Shown: positions 55,600-64,000, numbered from the stretch's first letter. The stretch is DNA of 64,000 bases from Clavibacter michiganensis (GCF_016907085.1 NZ_JAFBBJ010000001.1:1302001-1366000), one strand, 5' to 3'. Notes: generated from the letters alone by a model not told the origin. Numbers and translations are program-made.

Positions 55600-55617
55600 C
55601 GTTACACACCGGTAACG
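55600..55617. promoter_or_regulatory. Inverted repeat upstream of the oppA promoter
   Basis: CGTTAC, six bases, GTAACG: perfect six-base arms 15 bases upstream of the oppA -35. Candidate binding site for a dimeric regulator. Apart from this repeat and the oppA promoter, the intergenic stretch 55490-55778 holds only the CPBP -10. Confidence 0.4.
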
Positions 55618-55766
55618 CGGACGCGCGGATCCGCGCGTCGCCGTCCGGATCCGTGCGTCTCGACGGGCGGAATCGCGCGTTCCCGTCGCCCGCTGCGACG
55701 GATCGCGTCGTCAGGGGCCTCTCGGGCCACGTCCGGCCCGCAGGCGGCCGGTCGGCATCGCGCGCC

Positions 55767-55772
55767 TAGGAT
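55767..55772 (+). promoter_or_regulatory. -10 element of the CPBP gene, leaderless arrangement
   Basis: TAGGAT with exactly six bases to the GTG start at 55779 and no ribosome binding site between. Confidence 0.6.
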
Positions 55773-55778
55773 CGGCCC

Positions 55779-56594
55779 GTGCCCGACGCCCCCGCCATCT
55801 CCCGTGCTCCCCGACCGCCGCTGCGACGAGCGATGCGGACGCGGCTGCGGTGGGAGATCGCGATCGTGCTCGGTCTCTCGCTCGGAGCGAGCGCCGTGTA
55901 CTCGGTGCTGCGCATCGTCGACCTGTCCACGCGTCCGGAGGCGCTCGGGTCGCAGAGCGCCACCATCAACCGGAGCCTCAACGACCGGCAGGTGTTCGAT
56001 CTCCTGTACCAGCTGCTCGACATCGCGACGGCGCTGGTGCCCGTGGCCCTCGTGCTCTTCCTGCTGTGGCAGCCGGGGCGGAGCGCGTTCCGGCGCATCG
56101 GGCTCGACCTCGCGCGTCCGGGGCGGGACGTCGCCGCCGGGTTCGGCCTCGCTGCCCTCATCGGCGTGCCCGGCCTCGGCCTCTACTTCGCCGGCCGCGC
56201 GCTCGGGATCACGGTGGACGTGGTGCCGACCGCGCTCGACTCGTACTGGTGGACGGTCCCGGTGCTCGTGCTCGTCGCCCTCCGCGCGGCGCTACAGGAG
56301 GAGGTGATCGTGGTCGGGTACCTCTTCACCCGACTGCGCGAGCTCGGCTGGGGGCACGGGCGGCTGGGCGCGTGGAGCATCATCCTGTCGGCCGCCGTGC
56401 TGCGCGGGAGCTACCACCTCTACCAGGGCTACGGGCCCTTCTTCGGGAACGTGGCGATGGGGATCGTGTTCGGCTGGTGCTACGTGCGCTTCGGCCGCAC
56501 GGCGCCGCTCGTGGTGGCGCACCTGATCCTCGACGTCGTGAGCTTCGTGGGCTACCCGGTCGCGCTGCAGCTGCTCCCGGGGCTGTTCGGCTGA
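55779..56594 (+). CDS. CPBP family intramembrane metalloprotease
   Basis: 271 residues with about seven membrane segments. The three conserved motifs of CPBP (Abi/CAAX-like) proteases are present: QEEVIVVGY (Glu-Glu motif, about residue 172; the usual FRG is replaced by VVG, as in some actinobacterial members), SYHLYQG (His, about 209) and HLILDVVSF (His and Asp/Asn, about 250). Substrate unknown. GTG start, six bases after TAGGAT. It is divergent from oppA. Confidence 0.87.
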   Translation: MPDAPAISRAPRPPLRRAMRTRLRWEIAIVLGLSLGASAVYSVLRIVDLSTRPEALGSQSATINRSLNDRQVFDLLYQLLDIATALVPVALVLFLLWQPGRSAFRRIGLDLARPGRDVAAGFGLAALIGVPGLGLYFAGRALGITVDVVPTALDSYWWTVPVLVLVALRAALQEEVIVVGYLFTRLRELGWGHGRLGAWSIILSAAVLRGSYHLYQGYGPFFGNVAMGIVFGWCYVRFGRTAPLVVAHLILDVVSFVGYPVALQLLPGLFG

Positions 56595-56701
56595 CGGGTT
56601 TTCGGGCGGGACCGGGGGCGCGACCCTGGCGCTCCCGCCCGACCTGTGCCTAACCTGGGAGCGCCGCACGACGAGGTGCGGCCTCATCTCGAGGAGATCA
56701 C

Positions 56702-57109
56702 ATGGGCGACGACGCTCATCCGACCGGGGACCCCCGGCCGGCCATCGACTACCGGGAGGTCGAGGACTCGGCCCGGTTCCGGGAGCTGAAGCACGCGCAC
56801 CGGAGCTTCGTCTTCCCCCTCGCCGTCGCGTTCCTCGTCTGGTACTTCGCGTTCGTGCTGCTGTCGGACTACGCGCACGAGCTCATGTCCACGCCGGTCA
56901 TCGGGAACGTGAACCTCGGGATCCTGCTCGGGCTCGGGCAGTTCGTCACGACGTTCGCGATCACCACCTGGTACGTGAGCCGCGCGAACTCGCGGTTCGA
57001 CCCCATCGCCGCGGAGATCCGCGCCGACCTGGAGGAGCGGGAGCGCGTCGCCGTCGACGGACCGCGCGGATCCACGCCGCCGAAGCGCCGGAAGGGCGGC
57101 CGACGGTGA
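56702..57109 (+). CDS. DUF485 membrane protein, partner of the symporter
   Basis: 135 residues with two membrane segments (FVFPLAVAFLVWYFAFVLLSDYA and LGILLGLGQFVTTFAITTWYV), the exact DUF485 pattern, and a basic C-terminus. DUF485 proteins are encoded directly before acetate-type sodium/solute symporters and are thought to be accessory subunits. GAGGAGA lies ahead of the ATG, and a TAACCT at 56651-56656 is a possible -10. The leader can form a small stem (56663-56669 with 56676-56682). The stop overlaps the symporter start by four bases (GTGA). Confidence 0.92.
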   Translation: MGDDAHPTGDPRPAIDYREVEDSARFRELKHAHRSFVFPLAVAFLVWYFAFVLLSDYAHELMSTPVIGNVNLGILLGLGQFVTTFAITTWYVSRANSRFDPIAAEIRADLEERERVAVDGPRGSTPPKRRKGGRR

Positions 57110-58728
57110 TCGCGTCGGGCACGGCCGTCATGGCGACGACGCCGACGACCGACACGGGCGATCCCGTCCTCAACATCTCGATCTTCGGGGCGTTCGTGGT
57201 CATCACGCTCGTGATCGTGTTCCGTGCGAGCCGGAACAACTCGACCGCGGCCGACTACTACGCGGCAGGACGTTCGTTCACGGGGCCGCAGAACGGCACC
57301 GCGATCGCGGGCGACTACCTCTCGGCGGCGTCGTTCCTCGGGATCGTCGGCGCGATCGCCATCAACGGGTACGACGGGTTCCTCTACTCGATCGGGTTCC
57401 TGGTCGCGTGGCTCGTCGCGCTGCTGCTCGTGGCGGAGCTCATGCGCAACACGGGCAAGTTCACGATGGCCGACGTGCTGAGCTTCCGGCTGAAGCAGCG
57501 GCCCGTGCGGCTCGCGGCGGCGACCACGACGCTCGCGGTCTGCTTCTTCTACCTGCTCGCGCAGATGGCGGGCGCGGGCGGGCTCGTCTCGCTGCTGCTC
57601 GGGATCGACGACCGGCTCGGGCAGTCGCTCGTCATCGCGGTGGTCGGCGCGCTGATGATCGTCTACGTGCTCGTCGGCGGGATGAAGGGCACGACCTGGG
57701 TGCAGATCATCAAGGCGTGCCTGCTCATCGCCGGTGCTGCGGTGATGACGGTCTGGGTGCTCGCGATCCACGGGTTCGACGTCTCCGACCTGCTCGGCGC
57801 CGCTGCGGCCGCAGCCGACAAGCCCGTGCTGGAGCCCGGCAACCAGTACGGGGCCACGGGGATCACGAAGCTCGACTTCCTGTCGCTCGCGCTCGCGCTG
57901 GTGCTCGGGACGGCGGGGCTCCCCCACGTGCTCATGCGCTTCTACACGGTGCCGACCGCGAAGGAGGCGCGCCGCAGCGTCGTCTGGGCGATCTGGCTTA
58001 TCGGGATCTTCTACCTCTTCACCCTGGTGCTCGGCTACGGCGCGGGCGCGCTGCTCGGGAGCGAGCGGATCCTCGCGGCCCCCGGCGGCGTGAACTCCGC
58101 GGCACCGCTGCTGGCGCTCGAGCTGGGCGGGCCGATCCTGCTCGGGATCATCGCGGCGGTCGCGTTCGCGACGATCCTGGCGGTGGTCGCCGGCCTCACC
58201 ATCACGGCCGCGGCGTCCTTCGCGCACGACGTGTACGGGAGCGTGATCAAGAAGGGGCAGGTCTCGGCGAACGGCGAGGTGCGCGTCGCGCGGATCACGG
58301 TGGTCGTGATCGGCATCGTCTCGATCATCGCGGGCATCGGCGCGAACGGGCAGAACGTGGCGTTCCTCGTGGCGCTCGCGTTCGCGGTGGCGGCGAGCGC
58401 GAACCTGCCGACCATCCTGTACTCCCTCTACTGGAGGCGCTTCTCCACGCGGGGCGCGGTGCTCAGCATGTACGGCGGGCTCGGGACGGCGCTCGTGCTG
58501 ATCGCGTTCTCGCCCGTCGTGTCGGGCGCGGAGACGTCGATGATCCCGGGGGCCGACTTCTCGTGGTTCCCGCTGAGCAACCCCGGGATCGTGTCGATCC
58601 CCGTCGGGTTCCTGCTCGGCTGGATCGGGACGGTGACGTCAACGCGCAAGGAGGACCCGCTGGTCGCGGCCGAGATGGACGTCAGGTCGCTCACCGGGCA
58701 CGGCGCGGAGAAGGCGACGGAGCACTAG
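57106..58728 (+). CDS. Sodium/solute symporter, ActP/MctC (acetate/monocarboxylate) type
   Basis: 540 residues with about 13 membrane segments. Family signs: DYYAAGRSFTGPQNGTAIAGDYLSAASFLG, the GMKGTTWVQIIKACLL segment, and GTAGLPHVLMRFYTVPTAKEARRS. It imports acetate, pyruvate or propionate with a cation. The GTG at 57106 overlaps the DUF485 stop and has GGAAGGGCGG ahead; the ATG at 57130 is an alternative start. The pair is ended by a strong hairpin. Substrate choice within the family cannot be read from the sequence. Confidence 0.93.
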   Translation: MIASGTAVMATTPTTDTGDPVLNISIFGAFVVITLVIVFRASRNNSTAADYYAAGRSFTGPQNGTAIAGDYLSAASFLGIVGAIAINGYDGFLYSIGFLVAWLVALLLVAELMRNTGKFTMADVLSFRLKQRPVRLAAATTTLAVCFFYLLAQMAGAGGLVSLLLGIDDRLGQSLVIAVVGALMIVYVLVGGMKGTTWVQIIKACLLIAGAAVMTVWVLAIHGFDVSDLLGAAAAAADKPVLEPGNQYGATGITKLDFLSLALALVLGTAGLPHVLMRFYTVPTAKEARRSVVWAIWLIGIFYLFTLVLGYGAGALLGSERILAAPGGVNSAAPLLALELGGPILLGIIAAVAFATILAVVAGLTITAAASFAHDVYGSVIKKGQVSANGEVRVARITVVVIGIVSIIAGIGANGQNVAFLVALAFAVAASANLPTILYSLYWRRFSTRGAVLSMYGGLGTALVLIAFSPVVSGAETSMIPGADFSWFPLSNPGIVSIPVGFLLGWIGTVTSTRKEDPLVAAEMDVRSLTGHGAEKATEH

Positions 58729-58740
58729 GACCGGGCGTCC

Positions 58741-58764
58741 CGGGCGCCTCCTCCGAGGCGCCCG
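58741..58764. terminator. Bidirectional terminator between symporter and rpiR-like gene
   Basis: Perfect ten-base stem (CGGGCGCCTC/GAGGCGCCCG) with a four-base loop, in the 45-base gap between the convergent stops. An outer GCGTCC/GGACGC pair lengthens it. Confidence 0.8.
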
Positions 58765-58773
58765 CGCGGACGC

Positions 58774-59646
58774 TCAGTCGCTGAGCGCGTCGCTGAGGAT
58801 CGCGAGGACGCCCGCGCGGGTGTCGACCGCGGTGGCGCCCAGGCGGTCGGCGACGATCTCCACGAGCGACTCCAGCACGATCACGTGCGGGATGCGCGAG
58901 GTGTGCTCGACCTCGTGGCGGAAGCCGGCCTTTGCGGGGGCCACGACGAGCGCGACGTCGGCGATGGCGCCGATGGGCGAGGTCGCGAACGAGGTGACCA
59001 CGACGATCCCCGCCCCCGATGCCCGGGCGGAGCGCGCGGCGCGGAGGCTCAGCTCGTTGGCCCCGCTGCCGCTGATGACCAGTACGACGTCGTCCGCGCC
59101 GAGGCGGCTGACGGCGATCTGCTGCCCGATGGGGTCGGCGACGTGCTCGGCCGGACGGCCGACGGCGGTGAGACGCATCGAGAGGTCGAGGGCGAGCGGC
59201 GAGGAGAGGCCGCTCGCGACGATCACGAGGCGGCGGGCGCCGACGACGCGGACGACCGCGTCCTCGACCTCCGCCTCCGTGAGGACGCTGGCGACGCGCG
59301 GCAGGGCGGCGACGAGCGCGTCGAGGTCGGCGCGGATCCGGCCGAGGGCGCTGGGACCGTGGGCGTCGTCCCCCGCGGCCGTCGGGGCGAGGGCCGAGCT
59401 GCGCGCCAGCTCGCGGGTGAGGGCGACGCGCAGCTGCGGGTAGCCGCGGTAGCCGAGGCTCTGGCAGGAGCGCACCACGGTGGACCGGGCGACGCCGGCC
59501 CGGTCGGCGAGCTCCTGCGCGGTGATCTCCACCACGCCCTCGGTGTCGTCGAGGATGAGCTGCACGACCCGGCGCTCGCTCGGCTGCAGGGCGTTGACCA
59601 CGGTCGCGATGCGCGTGGTGGGCCCGACGTCGTCACTCCACTGCAC
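58774..59646 (-). CDS. RpiR/MurR family regulator (HTH_6 plus SIS domain)
   Basis: 290 residues. The N-terminal helix-turn-helix of RpiR type (about 1-80: RRVVQLILDDTEGVVEITAQELADRAGVARSTVVRSCQSLGYRGY) is followed by a phosphosugar-binding SIS domain (about 120-260: VIVASGLSSPLALDLSMRL, LVISGSGANELSLRAA, VVVTSFATSPIGAIADV). RpiR regulators respond to phosphorylated sugars. It is the last gene of the phn-type operon, with its GTG start overlapping the end of phnE2 by 14 bases. It probably regulates that operon; the palindrome at 63833 is a candidate site. Confidence 0.9.
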   Translation of the reverse strand: MQWSDDVGPTTRIATVVNALQPSERRVVQLILDDTEGVVEITAQELADRAGVARSTVVRSCQSLGYRGYPQLRVALTRELARSSALAPTAAGDDAHGPSALGRIRADLDALVAALPRVASVLTEAEVEDAVVRVVGARRLVIVASGLSSPLALDLSMRLTAVGRPAEHVADPIGQQIAVSRLGADDVVLVISGSGANELSLRAARSARASGAGIVVVTSFATSPIGAIADVALVVAPAKAGFRHEVEHTSRIPHVIVLESLVEIVADRLGATAVDTRAGVLAILSDALSD

Positions 59647-60439
59647 GGACCCTGGCCCCCTCGGTGATCCGGCGGCGGATGGCACCGGAGATCGCGTCGA
59701 TCGACATGGTGACGGCGACGACCACGATGAGGAGCACGCCGACGGTGGGCCACTCCCGGTACTGAGTGTAGGAGGTGAGCATGTCGCCGATCCCGCCGAC
59801 GCCGATGAGGCCGAGCACCGCCGACGCGCGCACGTTGATCTCGAACCGGTAGAGCCAGAAGGAGAGGAACTCGCCGCTCGCCTGCGGCCACACGCCCCAG
59901 CGGATGAGCGACCACGCGCCGCCGCCGGCCGCGCGCACGGCCTCGAGCGCGCCGCGGTCCACGCCCTCGACGGACTCGTAGCCCCACTTGCCGAGGGTGC
60001 CGACGCTCGACGCGGCGAGCGCGAGCGCACCCGTGAGCGGGGTGAGCCCGGTGACGGACAGGATGATGATGGCCGTGATGATCTCCGGCACGGCGCGGAT
60101 GGCGGCGAACAGGATCCGCAGCGGCCAGCGCACGGCAGCCGGCGCGAAGCCGCGGGCCGCGACGAACGCGAGCGGCACCGAGACCACTATGCCGAGGACC
60201 GTCCCGACCCAGGCCATGAGCACGGAGATCCAGGTCTGCGCGAGGGCCTCGGGCAGCTTCGACCAGTCGGGGCCGGAGAACATGAGCCAGAGGTAGCGGA
60301 CGACCTCGGCGGGCAGGTCGCCGAGGCGGTCCCACGCGATGTCGGTCGACCAGCAGGCGACGACCACGACGACGGTGACGCCCGCGGCGGCGATCGCGCG
60401 GCCGGGGCGGCGGGGGCGGGCGGGCACGGCGAGGGTCAT
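59633..60439 (-). CDS. phnE: Phosphonate-type ABC permease PhnE (second copy)
   Basis: 268 residues with six membrane segments; binding-protein-dependent permease with the PhnE motif FAAIRAVPEIITAIIILSV and the EAA loop GALEAVRAAGGGAWSLIRWGVWP, then FEINVRASAVLGLIGVGGIGD, the signature end of phosphonate permeases. Starts at an ATG overlapping the stop of the first phnE by four bases. The two copies presumably form a heterodimer. Confidence 0.92.
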   Translation of the reverse strand: MTLAVPARPRRPGRAIAAAGVTVVVVVACWSTDIAWDRLGDLPAEVVRYLWLMFSGPDWSKLPEALAQTWISVLMAWVGTVLGIVVSVPLAFVAARGFAPAAVRWPLRILFAAIRAVPEIITAIIILSVTGLTPLTGALALAASSVGTLGKWGYESVEGVDRGALEAVRAAGGGAWSLIRWGVWPQASGEFLSFWLYRFEINVRASAVLGLIGVGGIGDMLTSYTQYREWPTVGVLLIVVVAVTMSIDAISGAIRRRITEGARVRAVE

Positions 60440-61230
60440 GCGATCCTCTTCCTGATCTCGTTCGAGACGAGGTCGATGACGATGACGATCACGAGGATCT
60501 CGAGCACGATGAGCGCGAGCTGGTCGTAGCGGTAGAAGGTGCGCACGGCGTCGATGAGGAGGCCGATGCCCCCGGCGCCGACGAGGCCGAGCACGGTGGA
60601 CGCGCGGACGTTGAGCTCGAGCACGTAGAGGGTCTGGCCGATGAAGCCGGGCATCACGTCCGGGAGGGCCACGGCGCGGTCGACCTGCATGCGGGTGCCG
60701 CCCGCCGCGCGACCCGCCTCGAGGGGGCCGGCGTCGTTCGACTCGATGGCCTCCGACACGAGCTTCACGATGATGCCGACGTTGAAGAGGACGAGCGCGA
60801 TGATTCCGGGCAGCGCGCCGACGCCCACCATCGCGACGAGCACCGAGGCGTAGAGCAGCTCGGGCACGGCACGGACGACGTTGAGGATGGCGCGGAGGAT
60901 CCCCCGGCTGAACGGGTGCGGGTTCGTGAGCCGCGCGGCCCAGAGGCTGAGCGGCAGCGCGACCGCCGCGCCCGCGACCGTGGCGACGACGGCCATGGCG
61001 AGCGTCTCGAGCATCGGCGCGACCGTGCGCGGGAAGAACGCCCAGTCGGGTTGGACGAGGCGCACGAGCTTGTCGGCGCCGTTCCGCCAGTTGCGCGCGA
61101 TGGCGTCGAACCCGAACGCGACGCCCAGCTGCGGGCTCATCGCGACCGCCGTGATCGCCACGACCACCGCGAGCGCGAGCCACGGCTTCCAGCGTCCGGC
61201 CGGTCGCGGCGGCAGCTCCCTGACGCTCAT
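60436..61230 (-). CDS. phnE: Phosphonate-type ABC permease PhnE (first copy)
   Basis: 264 residues. Same architecture as its neighbour: [27 protein letters not shown] loop [24 protein letters not shown], and [24 protein letters not shown]. The two permeases share the RASxVLGLxGxGGIG stretch but little else, pointing to an old duplication. ATG start, overlapping the phnC stop by four bases. Confidence 0.92.
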   Translation of the reverse strand: MSVRELPPRPAGRWKPWLALAVVVAITAVAMSPQLGVAFGFDAIARNWRNGADKLVRLVQPDWAFFPRTVAPMLETLAMAVVATVAGAAVALPLSLWAARLTNPHPFSRGILRAILNVVRAVPELLYASVLVAMVGVGALPGIIALVLFNVGIIVKLVSEAIESNDAGPLEAGRAAGGTRMQVDRAVALPDVMPGFIGQTLYVLELNVRASTVLGLVGAGGIGLLIDAVRTFYRYDQLALIVLEILVIVIVIDLVSNEIRKRIA

Positions 61231-62048
61231 CCGAGGGTGTCCTCGGGCCGGATGGAGCGGCCGTAGATGGCCTCGAACACGTCGTCTCCCGCCGTCGCGG
61301 CGGGGCCGTCGTACACGACCTCGCCGGCGCGGAGGCCGATCATGCGGTCGCCGTACTCGCGCGCGAGGTCGAGCAGGTGGAGGTTCGTGAGCACGGTGAT
61401 GCCGAGCTCGCGGTTGATGCGGCGGAGGTCGCCCATGACGCCGTGCGCGGTCGGCGGGTCGAGGCTCGCGACGGGCTCGTCGGCGAGGACGAGCCGCGGC
61501 CGCTGGGCCAGCGCCCGCGCGATGGCGACGCGCTGCTGCTGGCCGCCCGAGAGGGTGGAGGCGCGGTCCCAGACCTTCGGCAGGATCCCGACGCTCTCGA
61601 GCGCCTGGAACGCGATCTCGCGATCGGCCGCCGAGGGCCGCCCGAGGAAGGTACGCCAGCCCGGTGTGTGCGCGAGCCGGCCCACGAGCACGTTCTCGAG
61701 CACGCTCGCGCGCTTCGCGAGGTTGAAGCCCTGGAAGATCATGCCGATGTCGCCGCGGAGGGCGCGGAGGCGCCGACCCGCGAGGCCGTCGACGCGCGTG
61801 CCGCCGACCTCCACCTCGCCCGAGGAGACGGGGACCAGGCCGTTGATCGTGCGGATGAGGCTCGACTTGCCGGACCCGGACAGCCCGACGATGGAGACCA
61901 TCTCGCCGCCGGCGATGTCGAGCGAGACGTCCTTCAGCGCGACGACGCCGTTCGGGTAGCGGACCGTGACGCCGGCGAGGCGCACGGCCCACGGCGCGGA
62001 GGCCGGCGCGAGCGCGTCGGCCTCCACGAGGGAGCGGGTGGCGGGCAT
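61227..62048 (-). CDS. phnC: Phosphonate-type ABC transporter ATPase PhnC
   Basis: 273 residues. ABC ATPase motifs: [12 protein letters not shown] (Walker A, about 55-66), [15 protein letters not shown] (signature) and [12 protein letters not shown] (Walker B). [21 protein letters not shown] is typical of PhnC. It starts three bases after the phnD stop. A long N-terminal stretch precedes the usual VTVRYPNG start. Confidence 0.94.
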   Translation of the reverse strand: MPATRSLVEADALAPASAPWAVRLAGVTVRYPNGVVALKDVSLDIAGGEMVSIVGLSGSGKSSLIRTINGLVPVSSGEVEVGGTRVDGLAGRRLRALRGDIGMIFQGFNLAKRASVLENVLVGRLAHTPGWRTFLGRPSAADREIAFQALESVGILPKVWDRASTLSGGQQQRVAIARALAQRPRLVLADEPVASLDPPTAHGVMGDLRRINRELGITVLTNLHLLDLAREYGDRMIGLRAGEVVYDGPAATAGDDVFEAIYGRSIRPEDTLG

Positions 62049-62051
62049 CCG

Positions 62052-63029
62052 CTACTGCAGACCGAGCGACTCGGCGGCGCGGGCCACGACGTCGAGCGAC
62101 GACGGGTCGGCGGGCGCGAGCTTGGTGATGGAGTACACGGCCGTGAGGGCGGCGGATCCCTCGGGCGTGGCCGAGTAGTCGGCCAGCGCCTTCGTGATCC
62201 TGTCCTGCAGCTCCGGCGAGAGCGAGCCGGAGACCGCGACGCCGTCGTTGGGGATCTCGTCCGTCATGGCGAAGACGACGACCTTCTGGCCGACGTCCGG
62301 CTTGTCCTTCGCGACGATGGTGCGGGCGTCCCAGAAGCTGAAGCCGACCTCGGCGTCGCCGTTGTAGACCGCGAGCACCGAGGCGTCGTTGGCCGTGACG
62401 GGGATCCGCTGGATGTCGGAGTCGATGTCGAGGCCGGCGTCCTTCAGGGCGAGCATCGGGTAGATGTAGCCGGCGGGCGAGCCCGGGCCGAGGACGGCGA
62501 CCTTCGCGCCCTTCACCTTCGTGATGGAGTCGAGTCCCTGGGGGCCGGACAGCGCGTCGGCGCCGTTGCAGAACAGCATGCCGTCGCGCTCGACCGGGGT
62601 GTCGTCGCAGTACTTGTCGGGGTCGTTCGTCATGAACTGCGCGGGGTAGGTGATGTTGCCGTTGCGCTCGGTCTGCAGCACGACCTTGGCCTTGTACATG
62701 TCGCTCGCCTGCCAGAGCTGGAGCGACGGGAGGAAGCCGATCTGCGCCTGGTCGGCGCCCATCGCCTCGACCGCGGCCTGGTAGTCCTTCGAGACCACGC
62801 CGGTGACGGGGATCCCGAGCGCCTTCGTGAGCATGTCGGTGAGCGGCGCCGCGGTCTCGACCAGGCCGTCCTGGTCCTGCGACGGGACCAGCGCGAGCGT
62901 GAGGGAGGTGGGATCCGCGGCGGCCGCGGGGGTGCCGGACGCGTCGGAGCCGGATCCTGCGGAGCAGCCGGTGAGCGCGAGGGCGGTGACGGCCCCGATG
63001 GCGAGGAGCGGGAGGGCGGGCTTCTTCAT
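62052..63029 (-). CDS. phnD: Phosphonate-type substrate-binding lipoprotein PhnD
   Basis: 325 residues. Signal peptide with lipobox LTGC (Cys22). PhnD-like features: LTLALVPSQDQDGL, ALGIPVTGVVSKDYQAAVEAMGADQAQIGFLPSL, GPGSPAGYIYPMLALKDAG, and ASVLAVYNGDAEVGFSFWDART. Binds phosphonates, phosphite or related phosphorus anions for import. ATG overlaps the HAD gene stop by four bases. Which ligand is bound cannot be told. Confidence 0.92.
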   Translation of the reverse strand: MKKPALPLLAIGAVTALALTGCSAGSGSDASGTPAAAADPTSLTLALVPSQDQDGLVETAAPLTDMLTKALGIPVTGVVSKDYQAAVEAMGADQAQIGFLPSLQLWQASDMYKAKVVLQTERNGNITYPAQFMTNDPDKYCDDTPVERDGMLFCNGADALSGPQGLDSITKVKGAKVAVLGPGSPAGYIYPMLALKDAGLDIDSDIQRIPVTANDASVLAVYNGDAEVGFSFWDARTIVAKDKPDVGQKVVVFAMTDEIPNDGVAVSGSLSPELQDRITKALADYSATPEGSAALTAVYSITKLAPADPSSLDVVARAAESLGLQ

Positions 63030-63811
63030 GCGTGCATCTGCTTTCCGTGGGGAGCTGCGGTGGGTGCGGGATGAGGAGAGGAGGGGTCGGTGGCGGCGCC
63101 GGCGAGCCACGCGTCGATGTCCGCGTAGAGGTCGGCGACGGAGGCGGCGCGGAAGGTGGGCCGCGCGTCGGCGGAGGATCCCGGTCCCACCAGCGCGGTG
63201 CTGAAGCCGCGGACGTGCGCGGGCTCGAGGTCGTTGACCCAGAGGTCGCCGACGCTGAGGAGCCGGTCGGCGCTGAGGCCCGCGGCAGGGCCCGGGTCGA
63301 CGCGGTCGAGGACGGCGTCCATCCCGCCGGGCTTGCCGGCACCGGTGACCACCTCGTCGAAGGCGTCGTCGAGGCCGAGCGCGGCGAGCGCCTCGGGGAT
63401 CCGGACGGCGGGCGAGTTGGTGACGAGGACGCGGCGGACGCGGCCGGCGACCCCGCGGAGGAACGGGGCGAGGCCGGTGGGGGCGAGCACCGGCGCGTGC
63501 GGTCCGCCGAGCTCGGCGCGGCTCGCGAGGAACGCGGCGGAGAGGAGACGGGCGGGCACGCCGTGGTCGGCGGCGAGGCCCTGCACGAGCGCGTAGCCGT
63601 CGACCGCACCCGAGGCGCAGCCGACGTCACGGAGACCCGCGGCGACTCCGGCGGCGAAGCCCGGGCGGGCGTCCACCGCCAGCGTCTCGGCCACGTGGTG
63701 GGCGTACCGGAGCACGGGGCCGTCGCCGAGGGAGACCGTGCCGTCGAAGTCGAACACGATGGTCCGGCCGGGGGTGCTCACGGGTGGCGCTCGTCTCCGC
63801 GCCCGGTTCAT
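63026..63811 (-). CDS. HAD-superfamily phosphatase, first gene of the phn operon
   Basis: 261 residues. HAD motifs: FDFDGTVSLGDG (DxDGT, nucleophile Asp in motif I, about residue 21), VLVTNSP (motif II), and SVGDLWVNDLEPAH (motif IV acidic pair). A helical cap (about 40-110) places it among phosphatases acting on small organic phosphates or phosphonates. It lacks the PhnX-specific cap lysine pattern I would expect, so phosphonoacetaldehyde hydrolase is not supported. Start: ATG at 63811, with GTG at 63781 as alternative. Leads the operon HAD-phnD-phnC-phnE-phnE-rpiR. Confidence 0.85.
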   Translation of the reverse strand: MNRARRRAPPVSTPGRTIVFDFDGTVSLGDGPVLRYAHHVAETLAVDARPGFAAGVAAGLRDVGCASGAVDGYALVQGLAADHGVPARLLSAAFLASRAELGGPHAPVLAPTGLAPFLRGVAGRVRRVLVTNSPAVRIPEALAALGLDDAFDEVVTGAGKPGGMDAVLDRVDPGPAAGLSADRLLSVGDLWVNDLEPAHVRGFSTALVGPGSSADARPTFRAASVADLYADIDAWLAGAATDPSSPHPAPTAAPHGKQMHA

Positions 63812-63832
63812 CGGATCCCGCGTCGGGATCCT

Positions 63833-63849
63833 GTGGACGCAGCGTCCAC
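63833..63849. promoter_or_regulatory. Perfect 17-base palindrome ahead of the phn-type operon
   Basis: GTGGACGC-A-GCGTCCAC, eight-base arms around one base, 21 bases before the HAD start. A TATCGT (63848-63853, minus strand) next to it is a possible -10, so a bound repressor would cover the transcription start. The operon's own RpiR-type regulator is the obvious candidate. Confidence 0.6.
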
Positions 63850-63919
63850 GATAGGGAGGCGTCGTCGACGGGATGACCGCGCCCGGTGAACGCCGCGTGA
63901 ACGACGGCGGGCGGGACGA

Positions 63920-63959
63920 CGCGAGGGCGGCGGGACCCTTCGGTCCCGCCGCCCTCGCG
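63920..63959. terminator. Strong hairpin at the right edge
   Basis: Perfect 18-base stem (63920-63937 with 63942-63959) around a CTTC loop. A second seven-base hairpin follows (63970-63976 with 63981-63987). Probably the terminator of a minus-strand gene ending just outside or at the right edge; TCA at 63990-63992 or 63998-64000 could be its stop. That gene cannot be identified. Confidence 0.7.
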
Positions 63960-64000
63960 GTGATGCGGTGCGGCGCCGGAGCGCCGCGGTCAGCGGATCA

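Noticed and set aside
55600..55617. The CGTTAC repeat as a transcription terminator
   Set aside because: Arms are six bases of mixed composition and it lies upstream of both divergent promoters, where no transcript should end.
63833..63849. TGTGGAC as a DnaA box
   Set aside because: The last bases differ from the TGTGGATAA consensus, there is no cluster, and the perfect palindrome explains the site better.

Overview
The window is very GC-rich, uses many GTG and a few TTG starts, and is almost entirely coding. It has the housekeeping synteny of a high-GC Gram-positive actinobacterium: MEP isoprenoid genes, proS-nusA-ylxR-infB, EfeUOB iron uptake, an MshB-like deacetylase and EccC-like ATPases. 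The closest fit from memory is the Microbacteriaceae, for example a Clavibacter-like chromosome. That placement is inference. I see no insertion sequence, prophage, CRISPR array, rRNA or convincing tRNA. No gene-free stretch exceeds 300 bases; the longest is 55490-55778 (289 bases), which holds the oppA promoter and a possible operator.

Left part (1-19.5 kb). On the minus strand, proS is followed by nusA, ylxR and infB; infB runs off the left edge just before its GTPase domain, and no rimP lies in the usual place. Upstream is an ole cluster, oleA-oleBC-oleD, for head-to-head hydrocarbon (long-chain olefin) synthesis. Next come the MEP genes ispG, rseP and dxr. A plus-strand pair, a PASTA-less receptor-type Ser/Thr kinase and a Ser/Thr/Pro-rich lipoprotein, separates rseP from dxr. 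A lipoprotein FKBP isomerase and an OsmC peroxidase follow, then a divergent gabT-asparaginase pair.

Middle (19.5-35.6 kb). Six minus-strand genes form one tightly coupled operon: a Ser/Thr kinase with a transmembrane segment, a ~2000-residue cadherin/FN3-repeat surface protein, a MoxR AAA+ ATPase, a DUF58 protein, a membrane transglutaminase-fold protein whose catalytic Cys and His are replaced, and an FtsK/EccC-like double ATPase. The first five are joined by 4-base start/stop overlaps. This is the best candidate here for an undescribed envelope or secretion-type system.

Right part (35.6-64 kb). Citrate synthase, the DapC-like aminotransferase and ferredoxin, and a PIG-L deacetylase with a membrane tail precede a divergent efeUOB operon with an IdeR/DtxR-like box. 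TypA and a small lipoprotein follow. An oligopeptide ABC system then has two binding proteins, an enlarged OppB, OppC and a fused OppDF; a PH-domain gene on the opposite strand sits between oppC and oppDF. A CPBP protease and a DUF485-symporter pair come next. Last is a phosphonate-type ABC operon (HAD phosphatase, PhnD, PhnC, two PhnE, RpiR/SIS regulator) behind a perfect 17-base palindrome.

A recurrent regulatory theme is leaderless expression. Five genes (proS, ispG, osmC-like, PIG-L and CPBP) have a TAGnnT -10 hexamer exactly six bases before the start codon and no ribosome binding site.
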